From the NCBI GenBank assembly GCA_900073065.1, contig FJOG01000029.1, positions 321,210 through 385,209 on the forward strand: a DNA stretch of 64,000 nt, in the 5' to 3' direction. Positions 54,007 through 64,000 of the stretch are shown piece by piece. The notes under the pieces are model-generated. The model was not told the DNA's origin. It saw only the letters and a program-made list of their open reading frames with translations, and made no database searches. The first letter of the stretch is position 1, and every line of letters starts with the position of its first letter. The stretch comes from Phialocephala subalpina. Taxonomy: Eukaryota > Ascomycota > Leotiomycetes > Helotiales > Mollisiaceae. The position numbers were made by a program, and so were the translations under genes.

Positions 54007-55355
54007 GCTGCAGAGGCCCAGAACGCGTCGATTTTATGGCAGATCACCTTGCTGGGGGTAGTTATAGGTAGGACTAGGTGGTGAGGGGAGAAAAGTTTGC
54101 AAGCTGCTTCTACTGTCGAAAAATGGGGTAAGGGATCCACGGGGGAAGCCGCTGCAGGCGTTTTCGCAAAAGCAAGTTCTTAACCTTGTATGATGCGCCA
54201 ATTGATGGCAAAGAGTGTCTTTGATGCGGAAGTGAGTGACTGATGGTAGAGAAGGAGTATCACAGCAATAGAAGCTGGGGAAGATGGGGCAGCGGTCCGT
54301 TACCAAGCTGTCCTTTAGCTCTGTGTCGGTGAGGTGCTCGGATGGAGGAAAATTATCTCTCATCGGATATAAGTCGGCCAACTTTCCGCGCTCAAATAAT
54401 TATGGACCGCAGCTTTGGCGTTTCGCTTGAGCTTCCTAAAGCAGTATCGCGGACATACGCAGTAGCGTCCTCGGCCAGATGGGCCGCACGTGACCCCCAC
54501 TTGGAAAAGGGGTGCAACTGGCCAGAGTCAGTAGATGACCTCAAGCCTCTCGGGAACACCATCCAATGAACTCCAAATTGTGTAAACATCGTGCTGTGAG
54601 ATATGTCCCCCACGCGGCTTGACTCGCATGGATCTGCACTAATTGCACAACCTGATCTGATCCGGAACAAGACAAATGCCTCAAACGGTACGGACTTAGG
54701 CGGTCCAGTCACAGTCCTCACACACCTGCATGTTGACATTCGTTCAAGGGCTGCATATTCACAAATGACAGTCTGTAGAATCAATTTGGTCACAGCATCA
54801 AAACAGATTTTTCAGGACAATATCATTTACTATGCGTTTCTAAGTTTCCGTGTGTTTGCCTTGGATGCCATAGACGCCGAATGCAATCCAGAGAAACAAA
54901 GAGCAGCCACTCCAGTATTAAGGAAACAAAAAAGCATTACTGAGCAAGTGCCCATTTTTTCTATTGACCACAGAGCTCATCAGCATGAGTGAGCGATCAA
55001 AGCTGAAGGAAAGTCGTGGTCTCGTCTCATCGTGAAGAATCGTTACGCCTGAAAATGCAGCACAGTAGACAGGAGGTCGAGGCGAGTCTCAAAGGAGAGA
55101 ATCGAGATTCGAGGTGTTGTCGAGGTCGAGGAAGTATGTGAGTACAATCAAATGACTGTACGCAAGGGAGCTGCGAGTAGATGCAGCATAATCTAACAAG
55201 CGGGTATTTTTGAGGGATCCAGATATGGTCGAGGTGGAAATGCCATGTTGATTCGGGCAAGAGGTCTCCATATCTGGTCGTCCAATAATATACAGAGAAT
55301 GGAATGCAGTAGGTGTTGTTCATTGAAAGAGGTTGTCTCAATGACAGCTACCGAC
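54007..55355. other. Intergenic region
   Basis: Promoter side of the carrier gene and 3' flank of the cyclin gene. A plus frame at 54603-54992 has no recognisable motif and is not called. Confidence 0.45.
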
Positions 55356-57640
55356 CTAAGCGTTGACCTTGGCCCACCCTTGGAATGAGTCTCGAGTCTC
55401 GAACGGCATGTGAGCAGCAACATCTTCGAGGGAGGGAAGTGATGGTCGGTAGTTGTAGGCCGGCATTGGCAAGACGAAGCCCTTGGCCATCTCGGCCTGA
55501 ACGAAGAGGGATGCACGCTTGTATCGACGGTCGGAGTACTTGTCGAACACGGCTTGGTGATGCTTCTCGGGGTTCTCGCAGCATTCCAACATCATGGCAA
55601 CCAAAGGTCTCAATTGGGTCCATGTGTAGCCGGAGTAGTAGACATGAGCAGGAGACTGCGGACTTTTAGCATGGGACCCGGAAGATGAATGTTGTTTAAC
55701 TTACCCAGTCACCCTTCTTTAGCATCATCCGAGCGAAGCAGTGAGCACCAGCAGCAACATAGCTAGGAGGGCTTCCAACGAATCGCTCGTCCATGATGGT
55801 AACCTCCAAGAAGTACTTGGCTAGGGTTCGGGTCTCCAAATCATAGTCATCGGCCTTGCTGATGCGACGGAGGAAACTCATAGGTCCTGGCCATCCAAGC
55901 TCGAATGATAGCATGCTAAGCATGAATCGTTCAGCCTTCAACACTTCATCAACGGTGTAACCTCCATCTACCATGTAAACGATCTCGTTCACAGATGGGC
56001 AGTTGATCTCTTCATACTTGGCAGCAACGAAGATGGCGGTGGCACCAACCAACTGAAGCTTGCCAAGGGAGACGATCTTACACGACAGGAACCGATCAAT
56101 ATAATTGACGCAAAGGAACAATGTTTCTGGGAGCAAGGAGAAGCGACAGTGGACTTGAATCAACCAATCCATGAGCACAGATCGCATCGACCATTGAATC
56201 TCGGTTTGGTTGTCCATGTAGTGTGCATTAGGCAACATCTTGATCTGTGGAAGGGTTGGTCAGCAGGAAGTCTTGAGGATGTAAACATTGCAGGGGTGGT
56301 GGTAACAACGGCCAGCACGCGGTCGCATGACTTGGTCGCAGAAATGGCCTTCAGGTACGCGTCCAGGAACCCAACCGCAAGAATATTCACCGGCTTACCT
56401 CAAGCTCGCGCATGTACGCAAAGATCTCATCGCCGTATTCGGCCACCATGCTTGTGTCCCAAGCTTCATCCTCAATCTCCTCCATTGTTCGGGCGCCTTC
56501 AACCAGCTCCTTGGCAGCCGCCAATTCTCTCTCGGCCTTTCTGGTGACTTTTGGAAACAGGACAGTAGTAGCACCCCCGGTGGTGTTATCTCCGCGTGAT
56601 CTGTATGAGTGGGCAGTGGTGTAGCCTTGCTCATCATAGACCTCCTCTTCCTCTTCTTCCCAATATTCCTCAGGTTCGGGGAGACGAGGTGTAGGTGGCA
56701 GTGCTCGGCGTTGCAAGTCAAGACCAGTCTCAACCACTATCTCTCTCGGTCCGTGTTGTTGATCTTCCTTAATGCTGGCCGGGATGCCTTCATCGAATTC
56801 TGCAAGTTGTTGCTCCTTGGCGTCCTCGTAAATGGGATCACTTTGAGCGGGGGCCTCGAGTGAATTGCTATGGTTGGTGTTGATAACCTTGCTCTGTGTT
56901 CGACGGATGACAGGTTGTTCCTGCTTCAACTGAGGCTGGCTCCTGTGTTGTCGAGGTCCCAAGTTCTGGTGAACTGGAGCAATTGGCGCAGCATCTTGTC
57001 GATATGCGTTCTCAACATCAGTGTCCTTGTAGATTGAGGTAGCGCGCTTCGACAGGGCACGCTTGGGAGGAGGAGCAAGTGGTTTCGACTCGACCTTGGC
57101 AGCAATTGAGGCGGAGATTGGATCGGAGGATGGGTTGTAGTGGGAGGCAAGTAGAGCAGGAGCCTGAGCAGAGGTAGCAGTAGCAGGTCGTTGGGCAGGT
57201 CGGAGGAGGCCCGAAGGCTTGGTTTGTAGAACGGGCTTGACAATGTCAATGGTCTTCTTACCAGCATTGGCAGAATCGTCGTGCGAAGTCGTATTCAAGA
57301 CTCGAGCTGTATTGCTGACATCACCGAAGGCAGTTCGCTTTGCCGGAGCCTTGAGTGCGTTGGGGATCATGTTGGCGAGTCCTCCGAGAGACTTATTTCG
57401 AGTATGGGTGACTTGATTCGATTCGGGGGCGGAATTCTCGTCGTTGTGAGCACGAGTAGCTCTCAATGGTCGCTGTGGCTATTGAAGCATTATATGTTAG
57501 ATCGGTGTTTGTACATGATGTGGTAAATGGAGTATGGTGTTGTCGAGGTGATGTTGTGGAATGTAGAAAGAAATTATCGCGGGTAGCGATGCGTCAACGG
57601 CGCAGAAGCACCCATAAACAAAACTTACTCGCGCGTCCAT
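55356..57640 (-). CDS. G2/mitotic-specific cyclin B
   Basis: Exons 57640-57629 (only ATG GAC GCG CGA), 57478-56399, 56244-55705 and 55655-55356 give 643 residues. The introns are 150, 154 and 49 bp. The tiny first exon is supported by gtaagt and by the product MDARPQRPLRATRAH. A destruction-box-like RTAFGDVSN lies at about residues 48-56, for cyclosome-driven degradation. The N-terminal half is disordered with an acidic run (EEYWEEEEEEVYDE). The cyclin box starts near NAHYMDNQTEIQWSMR, with MDWLIQVHCRFSLLPETLFL and YIDRFLS. The second cyclin fold contains YVAAGAHCFARMML and ends before FQGWAKVNA. It is the Cdk1 partner for mitotic entry (Cdc13/NimE type). Housekeeping gene. Confidence 0.92.
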
Positions 57641-60600
57641 TGTGATAGCAATGCAGAGAGATTAGTGAAGCCACTACGGAAAGCAAATGCAATGGTGGTT
57701 CGGCGTAGATGCAACGATGCTCGGAGGGTGGCAGAGAAAAGTCGCGTCCCAAAAAGTATAAGGGGTACGAGGCGGCGGTAGGTGCTGCTTGTCTTGGATG
57801 GATACTTGGCGAGGTAGCGCGCTGCTGAACTTGCGTTGTACTTGCGATAGTACGAAGCAGAAGATATCACAGCAATTCCATGAGATGAAGAGAGGACGAA
57901 GTTGTTGCGGCGAAGATGTGATGTTGAGTTGGAGGAAGTTGTGCGTCGAGGAAGGAGAGGCTCTGGAGATGACCAAAACATTTGATGGTTGGTCGGAGCG
58001 ACGGCCATGTCAACAAACTACCCCTGCTAGTCAAGCTGTGCGGTCATCTAGCCGTATGTGGTTTAGTACAGAACGCGGAAGGTGCTTTGGCCACGCCGTC
58101 GGATAAAAGGTCGGAGCGCAAGACGCGACTCGTCCTCTCGTCGCGTCTCCTTCAGAAGATCTCAAGAACATCAACTTTTTTCAAAAATGCATAACTCGTC
58201 AACATCACTCAAATACTTGATCCAAATCAAAGGTACAGTGCTGCAATCGTGTACGATACATACGCAATGGTCATTTCCAGATTCAGAGCTCAATTGATAC
58301 CTTTTTCACAAGGACACGAAAAACACTGCTAAATCGAGACCAGGGATGCGAATCAGCCACGTCAACACGTGACAGACTTCACTTCCTTTTCCTTCAACCT
58401 CTCCAGCTTCGAACACCGCCTTTCATCCCACCAATTGACTTCGATTCAATATCTCGATGTTTGCGATGACTTCTGCTGCATTTTCGACTTCGATACGACT
58501 GTCATGGCGACAGCTTAGCCGCTCGGAAGACGGCTTGTTTGGATCCTTCAGCGAACACGGAAAGAAGAATGCCACGAATTCGACAGAGGCATTGAGCTGA
58601 CCCATCCCCGATCTCCACTTCGCACGATTGAATACTTGAAAGTATCTGGCCGAATATCCAACCTTCATGCGCCTATTGGCCTTCCTTGTCCTCAGGGAAT
58701 TTCGTACCTGGATGTCCATCTTCACCAGACTCCGATTTGCCAGTAATCAGGGATTTCCTACCGACAGTTGCGCTTATGGCGCACACCACCACATGTCTTG
58801 CTCTCCTATCAGCACACGCTCAACTTTATCCCGTGAAGGAACGGCGTGACCATCTCTCCTCTGTTGACGGCCAGATGTCTAAAGTATCGAGGCCTGCGGT
58901 CAACCGGCCAAGGACCTGTTCGAAGTCGCGAGTTCTGCAAAAGCCTATTGGGTCGTCGTCATCAATTTCTCAAACCTCTGCCGGGTGAACAGGAACGACA
59001 CGAACTACAACACAACCCTGTGCCCTGGAATGTCAACAATCCCCCAAGCTGCCGGGCTCAGGACGGCCGGCTTTCAATTCGAGGGTGGAAGAGGTTATTA
59101 TTACGATCGCAACAGTCCTGCAGCTATTCTCCCAACCCGTCACATCCTCGGCGGTCACACACAACAGCATAGCCTTCGCATTTTCCTATGGACTAAAAAT
59201 GCATCACCGTAGATCCATCCAGTCAATGAGGGCGGAATCCACCGCAAATCGCCAGCATCCTGGCTCGATTTGCCTGTCCCGGCGCCATCAATCGCAAGAG
59301 CGTTCAATCTGCCGTTGGCCCTACGAAGCTATGGGCATTAATGATACTTGAAACTGTCCGCCAGCGCATACAAGCATCCTGGTGCGCAACTGATATTTGC
59401 AGCTGGTTCAACAACGTTCTGCTCACCGACAAGTCTTGCAATGATTCTGGGCGGCTGATAGGGCCTCTCAAGTCATCAAATGCTTTTTGAGACATTGAAG
59501 TTCCAGGATTGTTCAGATCATCCCCAAAAGACTCAAGACGTCAAACAATAAATTTTGAGCGTTCCACCCATGATCATTCTCGACCCATCCCTGCCTCAGA
59601 CGTTGGCGCATGCCATCATTGGCTCCATTGGCTGGGACAGACTTTAATCAAGCACTTGGCCACTGCTCCTTGAGTTGTCTCGACCACACCTGGATGTACA
59701 GGTTATTCAAGTCGTATCGCAGTCGCATGCGCTCGGGGACCTTGATGACTTTCCGCGCTCCTGTAAAACATGTCCAGAGCTTCTGATATCTTGTGGATAG
59801 GCAGGAATGGTCCGAAAGCGGGATGCAGACAGACTCGACCAGCGAGGCATTATCGTATGAAATCGCTCAGTCACCCGCGACCAATTATCAATGGCAGACC
59901 GGCAGATAAAAGTGCTGTATATATAAACTAACCGGACCTTGATCTAAGCTCTGTGCATCGTTACCTCTATGGGACGTCTCGATATGGAGGTTGAGAGCAA
60001 AGTGGGCAGCCATGCCCACCGAAGATGAGAGATGCGCACCATCATTTTTGAAAGATTCGCAGTATAGAAACAATTTCTCAAAGTGAACATTCTTTATATA
60101 AATAGAAAAAAAAAACCAAGACAAGTGAAATACCATATCTTAGAAAATATGTAGTTGGTGCAAAGTTATGTTGAAATGCATAAAATCGTGGTTCTGAGTA
60201 ACAACGTCTAAATCCACCTCCGCTTGCCGACTCTTCTCCTCTCTTCAACACCACCAAGGGCTTCGAGAGGAGGAACGCACAACTAACCACCAGAAGGTAA
60301 GCATCAAATCCATTCCTGATCTCAGCACCTATCATCCCAACCCTCCGAGGACTTTAATTTCGCAAGAAATCATCTGCTAACATCTTCTGTTCGTCGCAGG
60401 TCTTCGAGACGCCAATTGGAGCGAACACAATTCAGATGCCTCGATAGCCCTCCCAACGACATCCATTTCGATCAAATGTGAGTTCCCATCATTACTTGGT
60501 CTTATGCGATCAAGTATTCGAACTACACTACACTTCATGCATCTCCTGTCTGCCGTTGGACTTCTCCTCCCAGCGGGTCAGCTTCGAAGCGCCCAGACGG

Positions 60601-60869
60601 GACCTCGAGCAGCGCACAATTCCATCATTTCTTTCATCTCTTCATCAAATGAAGTTTACATATCATCCTCGAGTCTGCCATATCCAATACTAACATCTAC
60701 TTCCATCCAGTCCGACCAAATACCCTACGTTCGTTCCATCCAGTCCATCTGCCTGCTTTGCGACAGCCGTCCCCATCTGCGAGCCCACAACTTTCACATT
60801 CTCGACAATCAACCATCACTCGATCAATAACAACGCCAATCGTTCAAGAGACAATTTATCCACAGGGGA
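57641..60869. other. 3.2 kb stretch without a supportable gene
   Basis: 57641 to about 58300 is the upstream region of the cyclin gene. The middle part has only frames up to about 108 codons with no motif. The part from about 60478 looks like the long leader of the Zn2Cys6 gene: a gtgagt donor at 60479-60484, pyrimidine-rich sequence, and several short upstream frames before ATG 60870. A long 5' UTR with an intron would suit a regulatory gene. Confidence 0.45.
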
Positions 60870-63108
60870 ATGGAACTATCCAATCTTCTGTCTGGTCCAG
60901 CATCTACCCATACACAAAATCATCAGTTTGACGATACTGCCGCACCTTCTCGCACACACTCCTACCCTACCCGAACGGGGATGGATGCGCGAAGTGACCA
61001 CAGGATGGCTACACCACCAGCAACATATGGAAATGGTCACTCCAACTCCACCACTCCCCACAACCCAAGCATGTCTCCCTTTGGGAGCCCGACCCCGAAG
61101 AGTGTCGCATTCGAGCTGCTCTTCCCCGAATCACCTCAATACCGTGCGCGCCTCCCTATGCGTGTGCAGATCTTTCCTCACGACACCACCGACTCAATCA
61201 TAACTACCGTAAAGAACTTCTATGGCTTATATGCTGGGCCTGGTGGTGCCAAAGGAGTGAGTTTCGAGGACGAGCAGGGCAACACCCTCATCGCCCGGTA
61301 CGAAAATCTCCGAAACAACATGGTTGTTTATGTCAGAGTAATTGAGGAGCCAGGTCCACAAGGGACGTATGGTCCGTCGTCATATCACTCGGGCTCTCCT
61401 GTCCTTCAGCCTGCTGGCAGTTACTATCCGGGCGATGGTCATCATATGCCCCCGCCACAGCCGGCACAGGCACTCAATTATGGCCAGCCTCCATCAAGAC
61501 CTACATCGAGGACATCTCGCAAGCGCAGCACCTCTCCAGGTCAAGGTCGTGGCCGCCGAAGTGCATCTGCCAGCACAAATCCACCTCCGATGAAGAAGAG
61601 CCGGTCGAGGTCCGGTTTCAAGAGCCGTGGGTCGAGCGCACATGGCAGTTTCGCAGATAATCACAGCGATGGGCTGAACGGATACAGCAGCGGAGACGGT
61701 GCTCCTGGTTCGGTATCTAGCAGGACTAAGAGTGAGCATCTTGGCAATACTGAGATTAGCTTGGACAACATTGTTGAGGGCGGGCGACGGAAGAGGGCTA
61801 AGTTTGAAAGTTCCGTAAGTCACTTGCAATCATCAGACACAATGGTTTTGTTTTAGCTATATACTAATGCTTGTTCACCAGGAACTACCATTGTTTGCAC
61901 CTCCGCAGATGCCTGCAGCCACTTCGAACTCTTCCGTCTCTCCCGCTCGTCGCAATGAGCATCACCGATCGTCCTTCCCTTTCACCCACCCCTCACAACA
62001 TCCATTCTCGAATCCTCAACCACTACAATCTCCACAAAGCTACAGTAATGGGTTTGGACAGCCTGGGATGTATACCACGCCTGCTCCGGGTCGTCGCACC
62101 AGAGGCGGTGCTGCATATCCTGCAAATAGGCAATCCATTGGCAGCACGCCCAATGGCAATAGCTCTGGCATACTTCCGACGCCCGATCCAACAGTCGGAA
62201 GTTGCATGTCAGAGGAGGACAAAGATGTTGCGCTTCAGTTGATGCGATTGGGCGAGATGTCGAATATCTCTCATGGTCGCACCTCTGCATCCACGCTCGA
62301 CGATACCTTCAGTGGGCGAGCAGATGCTGCTTCTTCCACTGGTGCAACTAGTGAGGGGGAGAGTGAGAGTGAGGATGAACTGCCACCTCCTCGTCGCCAG
62401 AAGCGCGAGGCAAGCCCAATTCTGCCACCAGGCCATGTCAAAAAGTTTCGCCAGCATTTGGATGATATCTTGCCAAGCCAAGACAGCACTGAGCCTAGTG
62501 GTGACGAGGGTGACTACGAGGATGGCCGTGATGAGACATTCAGGCCAGGCTTCAAAGACGACGCCATGGATCTCGATCAAGGCAAGCCAAAGATGATCAA
62601 ATCCAGGAGCCTGCCCTCCATCATCATGGGGAAGCCCCGCACCAGCGCTTCTGGAGCCAAGGTCAGGTCTAGCAAGTCCAAAATTCAACGACCAGGTCAG
62701 ATCAAGTCGAAGAAGTCAATCAGTGCTCCAAGCAGCGCAAAGCCAATCTCTCCAACCTCATTGCCGCCTCCATCTCGCAAGACCTCCAATGCATCGGCTC
62801 TAGCCTTCCAGCATCAACTCGGTGAGGATGAAGAAGATCTCTCTTCCAAACCCCGCTGCCAGCGATGTCGCAAGAGTAAGAAGGGTTGTGACCGTCAACG
62901 CCCTTGTCAACGATGCAAAGATGCTGGTCTCAGTGCAGATCAATGTGTCAGCGAGGATGAAGGAAACGGTCGCAAGGGGCGCTACGGACGCCACATGGGT
63001 GTACCCGTCAAGAAAGACGAGTTATCTTTGGACACGAACAATCTCCCTCCGATGGTGGCAGCTGGCGGTCAAGGCAGTCCTGATAAGAGCAAGAAGAGAA
63101 AGCGGTAG
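60870..63108 (+). CDS. Nuclear protein with C-terminal Zn2Cys6 cluster
   Basis: Exons 60870-61814 and 61882-63108, with a 67-bp intron (gtaagt...ccag), give 723 residues. Residues about 75-160 form a compact conserved region (FELLFPESPQYRARLPMRVQ, DTTDSIITTVKNFYGLY, GNTLIARYENLRNNMVVYVR) that could be a ubiquitin- or PB1-like fold. Basic, S/R-rich segments (KRSTSPGQGRGRRS, MKKSRSRSGFKSR) look like nuclear localisation signals. The Zn2Cys6 cluster is close to the C-terminus: CQRCRKSKKGCDRQRPCQRC...C (about 645-677), against the usual N-terminal place. The cluster is followed by another short basic end (KSKKRKR). No middle-homology domain is present. A DNA-binding regulator is likely; target genes are unknown. 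Confidence 0.88.
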
Positions 63109-64000
63109 ATGGAAAGTGGGCCGTCCAATCGGCATCCTTGCCACGAGTCATTGCACCAACCAAGACTGACTCCATCGCGAGTCTCGACCGACAACACTTA
63201 ATTCGTGTATTAACGATTCTCTCCTCTCGTCGCCATACATCTCTACACCTCTCGGTATCCGGTCCTCCAAAAGCAGTTGTTTCATTTCCTATCGTACACG
63301 TTAGCTATCTCCTTGGGCGTTCTATTGTGGGGTGCGAGGTATGGCGTCTGATTTCTATCTTCGTCTCTTGTTCTTGTCGAACGTACCGTACTTTGTTGTA
63401 ATTGGTTTACTGGTGGTGTTATTTGTTGGGTCTGGGGTTTGGCTTATTGTGGAGGTCAGGTATGCCAAAATGCTCGAGAACACCTACCACACTCCTTTAC
63501 GATTGATGGATGAACATATTACACGATTTTCCTTTTGCAGTCCAGTCTCTGTTGCACTTCAAGGTTTTTGTTGGCTTTATTGTTGTTGCTGGTGGTTGAA
63601 TTAAGAGGACGTGGAAGATATATCACTCTGCGACACAATGCAGTGTATTCGGCGATGCGTTGTAGGGCTTTAACTGGGTTCGGAGGGAATTTGTTGAGGT
63701 ACAATACAAGCAGATAAAACAATGGGAGGAGTAAATTCGTGGGTGGTACTGGTGGAATGGACTGGGAAGGAACAGGATGGGAAGGAATCGGAGTGGTATA
63801 TGAGTGAACGACAAACAATGGGTTTTTTTATATCATCAGCAGTCAGGTCGAGCAATTGAACAGCCTTCAAACAAACAACTTTGGCTCTTCATTGTTTGTG
63901 ATATGCTGTTATCCTTGACAATAGCAACGCGGGTGAGCGCATTCCCGCGCATAGCAGGACAAGTATACCTCACCCAACGCCACGGATTGGAAAGACTGCA
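63109..64000. other. 3' flank of the Zn2Cys6 gene to window end
   Basis: A hydrophobic plus frame near 63332-63604 begins with a non-ATG codon and shows no family features. No gene is supported up to the window edge. Confidence 0.45.

Noticed and set aside
63332..63604. Hydrophobic small protein
   Set aside because: Non-ATG start, lies in the 3' flank of the Zn2Cys6 gene, no family match.

Overview
The window is nuclear DNA of a filamentous ascomycete (Pezizomycotina). Genes have short 48-154 bp introns with GT...AG ends. Families present include HET-domain proteins, a GH55-type glucanase relic, fungal MFS transporters and a Zn2Cys6 protein. Very AT-rich blocks alternate with balanced-GC gene islands, and several broken genes carry C-to-T / G-to-A stop codons in CpA context, the pattern left by repeat-induced point mutation (RIP). 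A helotialean (Leotiomycetes) host would fit, but that is inference. One assembly gap (n) lies at 42178-42935.

Layout. 1-680, about 4150-4780 and about 41850-43010 are AT-rich, mostly gene-free blocks. 998-3073 (-) is a T5orf172/GIY-YIG protein with a membrane tail. 4822-7141 (+) is a decayed HET gene split by a MITE-like insertion. 8347-9879 (-) is an SNG1-like DUF3533 membrane protein, divergent from a six-bladed propeller protein at 10482-11438 (+). 12452-12913 (+) is an ankyrin-type relic and 13219-13910 (-) a broken kynurenine formamidase gene. 14718-17063 (+) is an intact HET gene. About 17.1-21.5 kb holds no gene I can support. 21582-22986 (-) is a FAD monooxygenase and 23882-25972 (-) the RNA polymerase III subunit RPC4.

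26981-40939 is the most unusual region: five paralogues of one large protein family (A, B, C, a dead D on the opposite strand, and E). They share an F-box-like LPRE start, an internal YAQAFERN block and a C-terminal DMDKQY...WxVNE signature. A GH55 glucanase relic lies between B and C. Paralogue A carries a tandem duplication of a small N-terminal exon.

43015-50805 looks like a small catabolic or transport cluster: CocE-type hydrolase (-), MFS transporter (+), extended SDR reductase (-) and a decayed second MFS transporter (+). The genes form two divergent pairs, and each intergenic region holds the same GTGGGGAATTG-type element.

The right part returns to conserved housekeeping genes: a calcium-regulated mitochondrial aspartate/glutamate-type carrier (51764-54006, -), a mitotic B-type cyclin (55356-57640, -) and a nuclear protein with a C-terminal Zn2Cys6 cluster (60870-63108, +). 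Gene models were assembled by hand from reading frames and splice signals. All exon sums are multiples of three, but no transcript evidence was available.
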